A stretch of DNA of 64,000 nucleotides, taken from NCBI GenBank assembly GCA_017428635.1, contig JAFRQK010000051.1, positions 58,752-122,751 on the forward strand, in the 5' to 3' direction. How positions within the stretch are numbered: position 1 is the stretch's first letter; each line of letters begins with the position of its first letter. Under the pieces are notes generated by a model. The model saw only the letters and a list, made by a program, of their open reading frames with translations, was not told the DNA's origin and ran no database searches. Position numbers and translations under genes: made by a program. This DNA comes from Clostridia bacterium. Lineage in GTDB: Bacteria; Bacillota; Clostridia; Oscillospirales; CAG-272. Below, piece by piece: positions 53,262 through 62,106 of the stretch.

Positions 53262-53651
53262 ATGGCAGATATCAACGATTTGAAAAACATGAAAGACCAC
53301 ACGAACGAGTTCGACCCGACCGATATCCAGAACAATAAAACGATGGGTATCCTCTCGTACATCGGACTGCTCGTGCTTATCCCGATCTTTGCGGCAAAAG
53401 ACTCGAAGTTCGCGAGATTCCACGCAAACCAGGGACTCGTCCTCGTTATCGCACAGGCGATCGTCACCACGGTGCTTTCGATCCTCGCTGCGATCCTGAA
53501 CTTGATCCCCTATATCGGATGGCTGCCCGCGCTGCTTATCCGTCTGCTCATCCCCGTAGTGTACATCCCCTCGATCATCGGCATAATCAACGCGGCAAAA
53601 GGTCAGGCGAAAGAGCTTCCGATCATCGGCGGCATCAGGATCCTGAAATGA
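53262..53651 (+). CDS. small DUF4870-like membrane protein
   Basis: 129 residues with three hydrophobic helices (about 29-46, 58-85 and 88-112). The pattern GILSYIGLLVLIPIFAAKDSKFARFHANQGLVL, read in two parts, resembles DUF4870/Tic20-like short membrane proteins, where a conserved RFHANQG motif sits after helix 1. Function unknown. RBS GGAGG; followed by a terminator, so it is a single-gene unit. Confidence 0.75.
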   Translation: MADINDLKNMKDHTNEFDPTDIQNNKTMGILSYIGLLVLIPIFAAKDSKFARFHANQGLVLVIAQAIVTTVLSILAAILNLIPYIGWLPALLIRLLIPVVYIPSIIGIINAAKGQAKELPIIGGIRILK

Positions 53652-53663
53652 TCGTCTCACACA

Positions 53664-53697
53664 TACCGGCTCCGGATCTCCCGAAGCCGGTTTTTGT
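53664..53697 (+). terminator. terminator after the DUF4870-like gene
   Basis: ACCGGCTtCGG-type stem (ACCGGCT / AGCCGGT with inner CCG / CGG) followed by TTTTTGTTTTT. Confidence 0.8.
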
Positions 53698-53703
53698 TTT
53701 TAC

Positions 53704-53731
53704 TTGACAAAAGACCGTTTTCACGTATAAT
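53704..53731 (+). promoter_or_regulatory. promoter for the polytopic membrane protein at 53769
   Basis: TTGACA at 53704-53709, 16-nt spacer, TATAAT at 53726-53731, immediately after the preceding terminator. Confidence 0.82.
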
Positions 53732-53768
53732 GATCTCATAGTTCAACCTGATCAAAAGGAGAAAAAAC

Positions 53769-54491
53769 ATGAAATACCCGAACGCATACTCGGGCGTGAA
53801 GAAGATCTTCGCCGCCGAGATCCTTTCCGTCATAGGCGTTGTCGTTCTTATCGTCTCGGGAGTCCTCGGCCTTCTCTCCGCCGCAGCGGGGATCGCCGCG
53901 CAGTCAGCCGACACCGAGACCGCTTCCGGCCTTTACGGGGCGGCGGTCGGATTCGGTATTCCCTCGTTGATACTTATGCTCGGATTCGGCGTTCTCACGG
54001 TCGTCGCCTTTATCCTTCAGATAGTCGGCGTGACCCGGGCGTCAAAGGACGAGCGCACGTTCAAAAACGCGCTGTTTTTCATCCTCGTCGGCGTCATCGC
54101 GATGGTGACGGAGCAGATCGTATACTTCCTCTCGGGCGTGATCGGGCAAACCGGCGCCGATCTCGTCAATTCCATATGCACCAATCTGTGGCGAGCCTCG
54201 ACGATCCTCGTCACTTACTATATCATCGCCGGCGTGATCGCTCTCGCCGTAAAGATCGGAAACGAGAAGATAGAAAAGCAGGGCAAGACGATCGTCACCC
54301 TCATTATGATCTGCCTCGTTCTCTCTCTTGTCGCGTCCGTGACCTCGAACGTGTTCGTGCAAAACGGAACGAACGAGGTCATCGCGTCCGTTCTTGCGCT
54401 CGCCTCCGCGATCATCGACCTGATCGCTTATATCATCTACCTCGTGTTCCTGGGCAGAGCGAAGAAGATGCTCAGAGAAGCAACGGAATGA
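53769..54491 (+). CDS. polytopic membrane protein of unknown function
   Basis: 240 residues with about six hydrophobic helices (near 14-40, 60-90, 100-120, 135-160, 175-195 and 205-225). Few charged residues outside short loops; no conserved motif is recognised. The C terminus (GRAKKMLREATE) is basic and probably cytosolic. It starts after AAAGGAG, has its own promoter and ends at a strong terminator. It and the preceding gene are both short, self-standing membrane genes. Confidence 0.65.
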   Translation: MKYPNAYSGVKKIFAAEILSVIGVVVLIVSGVLGLLSAAAGIAAQSADTETASGLYGAAVGFGIPSLILMLGFGVLTVVAFILQIVGVTRASKDERTFKNALFFILVGVIAMVTEQIVYFLSGVIGQTGADLVNSICTNLWRASTILVTYYIIAGVIALAVKIGNEKIEKQGKTIVTLIMICLVLSLVASVTSNVFVQNGTNEVIASVLALASAIIDLIAYIIYLVFLGRAKKMLREATE

Positions 54492-54503
54492 CCTGTAAAC
54501 ACG

Positions 54504-54536
54504 AACGCGGACTCCTTCGGGAGTCCGCGTTTTTTA
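54504..54536 (+). terminator. terminator after the polytopic membrane protein gene
   Basis: GCGGACTCC / GGAGTCCGC stem with a TTCG tetraloop, then GTTTTTTATTT. It overlaps the stop codon of the convergent esterase gene. Confidence 0.88.
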
Positions 54537-55535
54537 TTTGAGGAGAGCCTGAGCTATTCTCTCCGAGAGAAGCGTCTTCGTCGCGGGGTGCATATTGTCC
54601 GATTCGCAAACGTCGCGCGACACGACGAGCGTGATCCTCTCGTCGCTTTCGGCGACCTGCCGCTGAACGTGCTGCATGGCGATCCACCCCTGGGGGAGCA
54701 CCTGTTTGCGGTAGTCGCAGTCGGCTATCTGGACCATCGCGACGGGGAGCTTTTCGTCGCCCACGAGGCGTCGGAACTCATCGAAGAATTCCCTGATCCC
54801 GTCGCCGTAGACCGCCGCTTCCTCGACGGTCGAGTCGCTCTCGCCCTGATACCATATCAGAGCGGAAGGAGAGTACGGCGTAACTTTGGTCAGCATTTTT
54901 TCGTATATCTCGCCGTCGCCGTTGAAATTCGAGAAGATATCGAGGATATGGTCCTCGTACAGGCACTCGGGCGGAAGGCGGTAACGCTCTGCCTTCTCTT
55001 TCGGGAGCCACGACTCGATGACCGACGCGCCCTTGTAACAGCAGACTATCCCGACCGCGCATCCGAGTTCGCGCCTGACGATCCGGGACGTCAGATATCC
55101 GATCGCGCTCCAGTTTCCCGCCTCTTCCTCCTTCGCCGTACGCCACCCGTCCGACGAGTGAAACGGATCGTCCTCATCCCAGGCGCGGTCGACGAAAAAG
55201 TTTCGCATCAGCGGATCGGTCTCATAATACTCTTTCGGCGTATTCGACTCGCAAAGACGGAACTCGACGTTCGACTGGCCCATAACGTAGTACACTTTTC
55301 CGACGTAAACGTCGCCGAGCGTGACCGTCTCGCCGTCTTCCGATATTTCCATCGTATACGGTCCTCCCGCCGGGAAAGCGGGGAGTTCGACGCGCCATTT
55401 TCCGCCCGACGGCTCAGCCGTCGCGGTCGTCCCGAGGAAGGAAACCGAAACGGTCCCCTCTCCCTCTCCGAATACGCGGACGGGTTTTCCCTCCGCGAAT
55501 ACTGCGTGATCCGAAAAAATCGGTGAAAGTTTCAT
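54534..55535 (-). CDS. sialate O-acetylesterase-like SGNH hydrolase
   Basis: About 333 residues, no signal peptide, so probably cytosolic. N-terminal beta domain (about 1-85) and SGNH core: YYVMGQSNVEF near 88 (Ser in GQSN), SALIWYQGESD near 228, and the C-terminal DVCESDNMHP with the catalytic Asp/His. This fits family DUF303/sialate O-acetylesterases that remove acetyl groups from sugars. The ATG at 55535 (MKLSPIFSDHAV) has GGAGGA upstream. Divergent from the PrsW-like gene. Confidence 0.88.
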   Translation of the reverse strand: MKLSPIFSDHAVFAEGKPVRVFGEGEGTVSVSFLGTTATAEPSGGKWRVELPAFPAGGPYTMEISEDGETVTLGDVYVGKVYYVMGQSNVEFRLCESNTPKEYYETDPLMRNFFVDRAWDEDDPFHSSDGWRTAKEEEAGNWSAIGYLTSRIVRRELGCAVGIVCCYKGASVIESWLPKEKAERYRLPPECLYEDHILDIFSNFNGDGEIYEKMLTKVTPYSPSALIWYQGESDSTVEEAAVYGDGIREFFDEFRRLVGDEKLPVAMVQIADCDYRKQVLPQGWIAMQHVQRQVAESDERITLVVSRDVCESDNMHPATKTLLSERIAQALLK

Positions 55536-55563
55536 ACCGCATCCTCCGTTTTTATCTTCGATA

Positions 55564-55592
55564 ATTGTACCCGCGCGACGTTCTTTTGTCAA
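55564..55592 (-). promoter_or_regulatory. promoter for the SGNH esterase
   Basis: Minus strand TTGACA (55592-55587), 17-nt spacer, TACAAT (55569-55564). Confidence 0.82.
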
Positions 55593-55602
55593 GCGAGGTA
55601 AA

Positions 55603-55631
55603 TTGACAAAAAACGAGTTTTAATATAAAAT
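55603..55631 (+). promoter_or_regulatory. promoter for the PrsW-like gene
   Basis: TTGACA at 55603-55608, 17-nt spacer, TAAAAT at 55626-55631. It is divergent from the esterase promoter, with the -35 boxes 10 nt apart. Confidence 0.82.
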
Positions 55632-55681
55632 GAAAACGATGATCATCCCGCGCCGCGCGCGGGAGGCACAAGGAGGTTTCA

Positions 55682-56614
55682 ATGAGGATCCCGCCCTTAA
55701 CGATCGCGCTTATCTCCCTGATACCGTCGATCGGCATCTGCATCTTCGTCTATTTCAAGGACAAAAAAGAGAAGGAGCCGCTCTGGCTGCTCGGCTCGCT
55801 TTTCGCGGTATCCGCGGCGCTCTACGTCCCGGTTTACTACCTCGGAAACAAACTGATAAACGGATTTATCGGCGTTCTGTTCAAGGGAAGCCGGTATTTT
55901 GACGCAAGACATGGCGTCGTCTGGCGCGACGCCGTATCAGAGAACGTCCACAATATCCTTTGCGCCGTGATCGGCGTCGCCCTGATCGAAGAGCTGACAA
56001 GATGGCTGATACTCTATTTCTTCACGAACAGGAGCCGTCATTTCAACTGCACGTTCGACGGGGTCGTCTACTCGATCATGGTCTCTATGGGCGCGCTCGT
56101 AGCGCGAAACGTGAGATTCGCCTTCGAGACCACGTGGGATCAGTTCCTGCTCCGCTTCGCCCACTCCTTCCCGTGGTATCTGCTCTTCGGCATCGTCATG
56201 GGCGTCTTCTATTCCTACTGGCACGCCTCGAGGCGGGCGAACAGAAGAGAAAACGAACTTATCTCCGAAGGCAAGCTCAAGAGCGATAAGCTGAAGTATC
56301 CGGTCGGCAAACTGATCCTCAGCATAGCGGTCCCGCTCGTCCTGCACGCGGCGTACACCTTCGTCGCCGAACAGCTCGACTTCAAGTCAAGAACGCTCAA
56401 TATCGTTTTTTACGCGGTCGCTGCCGTCATGATGATCGTCTCGGTCCTGCTCGTCATCCTGCTTTCAAAGCGCGATTCGACCGAACGTGAGGCGATCGAG
56501 CGGATCATCGAAAAGGAACACGGCGATCTGCCGGACGAATACTACGAGGAACCCGAGGAAGACGGAGAAGATCCGTCGGAAAACGCGGAAGAGGAGGAGA
56601 AGAGCGATGAATAA
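55682..56614 (+). CDS. PrsW-like polytopic membrane protein with altered protease motifs
   Basis: 310 residues, about seven hydrophobic helices and a Glu-rich cytosolic tail (about 275-310). The layout follows the PrsW glutamic intramembrane protease family: FVYFKDKKEKEPL at the start, EE at 103-104 in LIEELTRW, FDGVVYSIMVSMG near 125 and VLHAAYTF near 221. Where the family has Glu in LEN, this protein has Arg (R142 in ARN); the motif-3 His position is Tyr (Y166) and the Asp after the last His is Thr (T226). Catalysis is therefore doubtful. The next gene starts inside its stop region. Confidence 0.8.
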   Translation: MRIPPLTIALISLIPSIGICIFVYFKDKKEKEPLWLLGSLFAVSAALYVPVYYLGNKLINGFIGVLFKGSRYFDARHGVVWRDAVSENVHNILCAVIGVALIEELTRWLILYFFTNRSRHFNCTFDGVVYSIMVSMGALVARNVRFAFETTWDQFLLRFAHSFPWYLLFGIVMGVFYSYWHASRRANRRENELISEGKLKSDKLKYPVGKLILSIAVPLVLHAAYTFVAEQLDFKSRTLNIVFYAVAAVMMIVSVLLVILLSKRDSTEREAIERIIEKEHGDLPDEYYEEPEEDGEDPSENAEEEEKSDE

Positions 56615-57917
56615 AAGAAAAAACACGGTCAAAAAACTGATCGCCCTCGCGGCTGTTCTTGCGCTCCTTCTGTCCGTCCTCACCGGCTGCCTCGACGAGG
56701 ATTTTTACGATCAGCTTAACGATCTGCTCGAATACGAACTCAGCGATTATCTCGGCGATCCGGGAGCGACCGACGGATACGGCGACACGGACGGCGGCAG
56801 CTTCGTCAAGCCGAGCGGTAAGACCCCCGTTCCGGCAGCGGTATTCGAGGAGAGTTATACGTATTATTACGACCTGCTCACAGCAAAGGAGAAAGAACTT
56901 TACGACGGGCTCGTCCGCTCCGTCAAAGACGGCTCCGGATACGTGGGCTTCAGCGGTTACAACACGCAGAACGCGGCCGATATGAACGCGGTCAGCAGAG
57001 CCGCGACGGCGTTTTTATACGACCGGTGCGAGCTGTTCACCGTCGACGACGTTTACTATTATACCGACGGCGGCACTCTGTACCTGTCGCCGAAAAATCA
57101 GGAATACTGGGAATACATGAGCTCTCTCGACAAATACCAGAAGGCGTTCGACGAAAAAGTCGACAAAGTCGTCGCGGAGATCGAGAAAAACTGTTCAAAC
57201 GACTACGAAAAAGCGCTCTACGCTCACGACTATCTGGTCAAAAACGCGTTTTACGATCACGACGCAGTCGACGAGGTCATGAACTATCCGACGAGCTACA
57301 GCCCGGTCCACGACCTGATATTTTCCGCATACGGCGCGCTCGTCAACGGACAATGCGTCTGCGCGGGATACGCCAAAGCGTACAAGGTCCTGCTCGACCG
57401 GCTCGGCATCCCCTGCGTTTACGTGGTCGGCTGGGGCGACGTCGTTCGCTCCGACGTCGGTCACGCGTGGAACCGTATCGTTCTCGACGGCGAGAGCTAC
57501 TACGTCGACATCACGTGGGACGACTGCCTTGAAAATAAGGGCTCAGACGGAAGATTCCAATACTCCGGCACCGTCCTTCACAACTATTTCAACGTCACGA
57601 CGGACGAACTCGAGCAGACGCATAAGATCGACGAGGATATGTTCTCCCAGCCCGACTGCCGCGCCGACGACTACAACTATTTCGTTTACAACGGATACCA
57701 GATCGACGGATATAACTTCGGCAAGTTCGTCGAGATAGCCGAGTATCAGAAGAGCGAGACGTGCATCAACGTGCGTTTTTCAAATCCCTCCGACGCCGCA
57801 AGAGCGCAGAACGAGTTCAAGAGCGGAGGCTGGTCACGGATAAGCTGGCTGAAGAAAGTCGATTTCGTATTCTCGTTCGACGGGGACAGCGGATGCGCTT
57901 TCGTAGCCTATCAGTAA
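56607..57917 (+). CDS. transglutaminase-domain lipoprotein
   Basis: 436 residues. Signal peptide with lipobox LTGC (Cys 28). A helical segment (about 170-230) leads into a transglutaminase-like domain whose Cys-His-Asp triad is visible: C252 in CVCAGYAKAYK, H286 in VGHAWNRI, D301 in YVDITWDD. Such domains in Clostridia are usually exported peptidases or wall-associated cross-linkers. The ATG at 56607 follows GAGGAGGAG and overlaps the preceding gene by 8 nt, so the two are coupled. Confidence 0.9.
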   Translation: MNKRKNTVKKLIALAAVLALLLSVLTGCLDEDFYDQLNDLLEYELSDYLGDPGATDGYGDTDGGSFVKPSGKTPVPAAVFEESYTYYYDLLTAKEKELYDGLVRSVKDGSGYVGFSGYNTQNAADMNAVSRAATAFLYDRCELFTVDDVYYYTDGGTLYLSPKNQEYWEYMSSLDKYQKAFDEKVDKVVAEIEKNCSNDYEKALYAHDYLVKNAFYDHDAVDEVMNYPTSYSPVHDLIFSAYGALVNGQCVCAGYAKAYKVLLDRLGIPCVYVVGWGDVVRSDVGHAWNRIVLDGESYYVDITWDDCLENKGSDGRFQYSGTVLHNYFNVTTDELEQTHKIDEDMFSQPDCRADDYNYFVYNGYQIDGYNFGKFVEIAEYQKSETCINVRFSNPSDAARAQNEFKSGGWSRISWLKKVDFVFSFDGDSGCAFVAYQ

Positions 57918-57953
57918 TATACCCGTAAGTTTAACCCGAAAGGGGGAGACCCG

Positions 57954-59978
57954 ATGAGATTTGTCGCGGAAAACGAAAAACTGACACTTAAGGACAAAGA
58001 CAACAGATCGGTCATAACGAATATCGCCTGCGGTATGAACGTATTCGCAGACGGGCAGAGCAACCCCCTGCTGTCCGGGAACGGCTGGGTCGATAACGGG
58101 AACGGCGTTTTCTCCGTGAGAGAGAAAACCGTATCGTCCCGTTCCGACGGAGACTGGGTAAAGTTCTTCTCCGAATTGAAATGCGGCGAAGACGTCGGCA
58201 GATGCGACGAATTCGTCGTTATGAGAGGGGTGTTCGCCGAGCGGATCGTCCGCTTCCTCGCGCCGTTCGTGCGAGACTCGAACGGAAGCCGCACGAACGA
58301 GATGCTCACGTCGGTCGAATCGCTCGAACTCTTCCCCGATTTGGAATACGAGTTCGGCGATTTCGCCGTGCTCGAGACGGAGTCGGGACGCAAGTACCTT
58401 CTCGGAGTCGTCACGTTCCGCGAGTATTTCAGCGGGATAAAAGTGAAGGGCGACGGGACGGTCGAAGTCCGCGCCTATACGGAACAGGCGCCGGTCGAAC
58501 TCGGGCAGACGCTGAGAAGCGACCTCTTCTGGTTCGCCGAGATCGACGATCCGGTCACGGCGCTGCTCGATTATTCCGATCTGTGCGTCGCTGAGATGAT
58601 CGGCTCTCCGCGCAGGAAGTTCGACGTTCCGTACGGCTTCTGCACGTGGTACTATTATCTCTCCGACATCTCGGAGCAGACCGTGACCAACTCGGTCGAG
58701 GACCTCGTCGCGCTCGGCGGGAAACTGCCCGCGAGGTACGTTCAGATCGACGACGGCTGGCAGGTCTTCTACGGCCAGTGGGAGGAAAACGAGAAGTTCC
58801 CCGGCGGCATGAAAAGGTGCGCCGACGAGATAAAGGCGGCGGGATATCTGCCCGGCCTCTGGTTCGCTCCGCTCTGGGCGAACAAGGCGAGGATCAGGCA
58901 GGAGCACCCCGAATATTTCGCGACGACGAGAGACGGCGAGCGGACGATCTGCCTTGACCTCTCCGTCCCCGAAGCGTGCGAATTCCTCAGCGGCGTTATG
59001 AAAAAAGCAACGTACGAATGGGGTTTCAAGTATCTGAAGCTCGACCTGATGACAACGACGCTCGGCGCGTACAAATACGCAGATCCGTCGTTCAACTCGC
59101 TGAAAAACTACCGGAAATGTCTCGAAGTGATAAACGAAGCAGTCCCGGGCGATACGTTCATCCTCGGCTGCACCGCTCCGTTCGGCCCGTCGATCGGACT
59201 CGTCGACGGCATCCGCGTCAGCCCCGATATCGGCGCCGACTGGACGTCGCTGAAGATCGTCTTCAACTGCGTGCTGAAGAGATATCACTATCACAAGAAA
59301 TTCTTTATAAACGACGCCGACTGCCTCATCGTCAGAAAAGCGGAGAACGAGGACGACGAGTGCAGAAGAAACTGCACGCGGACCGACGACGAGATCAAGT
59401 GCTATATCTCCGCCGCCGCGGCGTCGGGCGGCATCCTGATGCTCTCCGACAAGCTGCGCCTGATGAGCGCGGAACAGATCGAGATGATCTCGTATCTCTA
59501 CCCGATCAACACGGAAGCGGCGCTGCCGCTCGATATAATGGATTCGTACGTTCCCGGCGTCCTCGACTGCGGGAAGCGCGGCGCGATCCGCACCGTGGCG
59601 CTCATCAACTGGGAGGACGAAAACAAAGAGTTCGGTATCGACCTCGGCGAAAAGAAGCGCCGGTTGTTCTCGTTCTGGGACAGAAAGTATCTCGGAGTAT
59701 TCGAAGGATCGTACCGGGAAACGCTCGCTCCACACACGTGCCGCGTTCTTCATATCACCGAAGACGGCGCGCCCGCCGTTATCGGATGCGAGGACGAGGT
59801 GATCCCGGTCCTCGATCAGAAATATGAGGACGGAAAACTGACGTTCACTTTCATCAAACCCGGCGACACGGTCGTGATCGCCGCCGAGAGCGTCTCGGGA
59901 GACGCAAAGATCAGAGAGATCTCGCCCGGTCTCTTCGAGACGACCGGCGAAGGAACGGTAACGCTGACGGTCAAATAA
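57954..59978 (+). CDS. alpha-galactosidase-like glycoside hydrolase, family GH36
   Basis: 674 residues, no signal peptide. N-terminal beta-sandwich (about 1-220), catalytic barrel (about 225-560) and a C-terminal beta domain. Family motifs: YGFCTWYYYLSDISEQTV, YVQIDDGWQ, GLWFAPLWA, FKYLKLDLM with the nucleophile Asp at 364, and IRVSPDIGADW with the acid/base Asp at 425. It probably hydrolyses alpha-galactosides in the cytosol. It follows the transglutaminase gene by 36 nt with RBS GGGGGAG. Specificity cannot be fixed from sequence. Confidence 0.9.
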   Translation: MRFVAENEKLTLKDKDNRSVITNIACGMNVFADGQSNPLLSGNGWVDNGNGVFSVREKTVSSRSDGDWVKFFSELKCGEDVGRCDEFVVMRGVFAERIVRFLAPFVRDSNGSRTNEMLTSVESLELFPDLEYEFGDFAVLETESGRKYLLGVVTFREYFSGIKVKGDGTVEVRAYTEQAPVELGQTLRSDLFWFAEIDDPVTALLDYSDLCVAEMIGSPRRKFDVPYGFCTWYYYLSDISEQTVTNSVEDLVALGGKLPARYVQIDDGWQVFYGQWEENEKFPGGMKRCADEIKAAGYLPGLWFAPLWANKARIRQEHPEYFATTRDGERTICLDLSVPEACEFLSGVMKKATYEWGFKYLKLDLMTTTLGAYKYADPSFNSLKNYRKCLEVINEAVPGDTFILGCTAPFGPSIGLVDGIRVSPDIGADWTSLKIVFNCVLKRYHYHKKFFINDADCLIVRKAENEDDECRRNCTRTDDEIKCYISAAAASGGILMLSDKLRLMSAEQIEMISYLYPINTEAALPLDIMDSYVPGVLDCGKRGAIRTVALINWEDENKEFGIDLGEKKRRLFSFWDRKYLGVFEGSYRETLAPHTCRVLHITEDGAPAVIGCEDEVIPVLDQKYEDGKLTFTFIKPGDTVVIAAESVSGDAKIREISPGLFETTGEGTVTLTVK

Positions 59979-60013
59979 AAAAAGGCGGAGGACGAAAAGT
60001 CCTCCCCTTTTTC
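59977..60013. terminator. bidirectional terminator between GH36 and the SLH gene
   Basis: GGGGAGGAC / GTCCTCCGCC-type stem with a 5-nt loop, a T run on each side (TTTTT plus strand, TTTTTTT minus strand). Confidence 0.88.
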
Positions 60014-60019
60014 GATACG

Positions 60020-62092
60020 TCAATTATACGCTATCGCGAGCAGCGTCGCCGTGCTGTCGTCCTGAGGTGTGATCGAGATCACGTGCGTCGCCGTCTCGTC
60101 CGAGAGCACCGTCGCCGGACAGTCCTGCATGAACGACACCGACCCCGAGTGGAACGGCTCGCCTCCGTCAACGGAGATCATGATCTCCGTTCCCGCGTCC
60201 ACCACAAGAAGGACGGTCTTCGCCGTCACTTTGAAGACGATCGGTTCCCTGCCGTCTTCGACGGTCGATCGCGCAGCTCGCGAAAATCCGTGGTCATATT
60301 TCTTGCCCGTGAAGCGGAACGAGCCCATTGAGACAATATCGAGATCCTCCGCCTCGACCAGTTTGAGGTTCTCGAACCGGGCGGGAGAGATCGGATCTGC
60401 AAGATCGGTAACGATCGCCGCTTCCGCCGCCTCGACGGAATCCCATTCGGCAAGCGTCCTGCGGAAAAGTTCTTCGATCATGTCGGACATCACCTGATGA
60501 CCCCAGTCCTCCGGGTGGGTCCCGTCGGGGCGGAACTCTTCTTCCGTGAAGGCACCCTTATCGATGCCGTACCCTATCGCACCGGACTCGTTGACGACCG
60601 GTACCCCGTACAGTTTCGCAACGGCGGTCATCTGCGCGATATTTCCCTCTCCTCCGCGACAGAGGACGATAACGACCGCGGGATCCCCTTCGGCGTTAAG
60701 CGCGGTGCGGACCATCGACTCGAACGTCTCGGGCAGCCACGTCCTGCCGGGATAGTCGTTCACGGCGTATTCAATGAATATGATATCGGGATCCTTCGAG
60801 AGGACGTCCCTCTCGAACCTTGCCATACCGAACGAAGACTCGGTGCCGCCGATACCCGCGTTTACGTATTTCAGATCTTTCGTAATATAACGGCCGAGCC
60901 AGTTCGCGGAGATATCCGCGTAACCTCCTCCGGGAATGGCAACAGACCCTGCGGTTATCGATCCGCCGATAAACGCAACGGTCAGATCGCCGGTAGTTCT
61001 TCCCTTTTCAAGCGCGCGGTAAAGGCGCGCGGTGTTGCCGGTATACGCGAGCGCGGTTTCCGTCATCGCAGAGTAGATCTCGCCGTCGATCCCGGGGTCG
61101 AAGTCGTCCGGGTCAACATAAATGAACTCTTCGACTTTTGTGAGCTTGAACATTATGATTTTATTCTTCGACGTCTCGCCCGTCGTCTTGTCGCGGAGTG
61201 AAAGACCTACGGTCTCGACGACCGTCTCGCCGAAATCGGTCCGTCCCCACCTGTCGCGAAGAAGAGAGATCTCATCTTTGTCGACGACGATCTCGTATCT
61301 TTCCTCGGAAATCCCGAAATACGGGAATATTCGCGCGGCAAAACCCTCGGCTTTTATTGTCCCCACGTATGAGAATTCGAGAGTCACGAACCGTCCGGAA
61401 TGCGGGAGGTAATCGAGATAATGACTCATAAGGTATTCGACTTTGCTTATCCTTTCAGCGTCGAGATACCTCGTTATCATCGTAGCGATCTCGGCGCGCG
61501 TCGCCGAGGCTCCGGGGTTGAATCTGCCTGTGGGGTCGCCCGAGATGATACCGCAGAGGCGGATCTTCTCGACCGACGGCTTCGCCCAATCTCCGATCTT
61601 GCCGGCGTCGGTAAACGATGAAACAAGCGGCGCGTCGGCGAGATATATCTCGCGGTAACCGAAGAATCGAGCGAGCACGACGGCGAGTTCGGCGCGTGTT
61701 ACCGGCGCGTTCGGTCTGAACGTACCGTCCGGATATCCGGTGACGATGCCCTCGCGCAGCGCCCAGCCGACGTAATCGGCGTACCAATCCGTCTTCGGAG
61801 TGTCCTTGAACGCAAGTCCCGCTCCGAGCCCCTTGCAGTCGTCGCCCGAAAGGCGGCAGGTTATGGTCACGAGCTGAGCGCGGGTCATCTTCGCCCCGGG
61901 CTCGAACGTTTTAGCCGTTATACCGATGATGATCCCTTCTTTGTACACCCTTGCGACCGCCCCGTAAAACCAGTCGCCCGTCTTTACGTCCCTGAACGGC
62001 AGGCCGTCGGCGGACGCCGCCTGCGGGATGACCGCAAACGAAGAGATCAAAAGAGAGAAGAGAAGAATAACCGAAACGATCGTTTTTTTCAT
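60020..62092 (-). CDS. S-layer-homology (SLH) surface protein with an SGNH hydrolase domain
   Basis: 690 residues. Signal peptide (about 1-28), three SLH repeats (about 31-80, 92-145 and 155-210; DGLPFRDVKTGDWFYGAVA, ALREGIVTGYPDGTFRPNAPVTRAELAV in part, GRFNPGASATRAEIATMITR), a beta domain (about 215-370), then an SGNH esterase (about 370-570): AFIGGSITAGS, NAGIGGTESSFG, IEYAVNDYPG and RPDGTHPEDWGH. The C terminus is a beta module. SLH repeats bind pyruvylated wall polymer, the product of CsaB activity. It probably deacetylates sugars at the surface. It follows the Gfo/Idh gene by 14 nt. Confidence 0.92.
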   Translation of the reverse strand: MKKTIVSVILLFSLLISSFAVIPQAASADGLPFRDVKTGDWFYGAVARVYKEGIIIGITAKTFEPGAKMTRAQLVTITCRLSGDDCKGLGAGLAFKDTPKTDWYADYVGWALREGIVTGYPDGTFRPNAPVTRAELAVVLARFFGYREIYLADAPLVSSFTDAGKIGDWAKPSVEKIRLCGIISGDPTGRFNPGASATRAEIATMITRYLDAERISKVEYLMSHYLDYLPHSGRFVTLEFSYVGTIKAEGFAARIFPYFGISEERYEIVVDKDEISLLRDRWGRTDFGETVVETVGLSLRDKTTGETSKNKIIMFKLTKVEEFIYVDPDDFDPGIDGEIYSAMTETALAYTGNTARLYRALEKGRTTGDLTVAFIGGSITAGSVAIPGGGYADISANWLGRYITKDLKYVNAGIGGTESSFGMARFERDVLSKDPDIIFIEYAVNDYPGRTWLPETFESMVRTALNAEGDPAVVIVLCRGGEGNIAQMTAVAKLYGVPVVNESGAIGYGIDKGAFTEEEFRPDGTHPEDWGHQVMSDMIEELFRRTLAEWDSVEAAEAAIVTDLADPISPARFENLKLVEAEDLDIVSMGSFRFTGKKYDHGFSRAARSTVEDGREPIVFKVTAKTVLLVVDAGTEIMISVDGGEPFHSGSVSFMQDCPATVLSDETATHVISITPQDDSTATLLAIAYN

Positions 62093-62106
62093 TTTTTACC
62101 TCGTCT

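Noticed and set aside
57834-60023. Minus-strand 729-codon frame opposite GH36
   Set aside because: Antisense to the GH36 gene; Arg/Val-rich with no domain.
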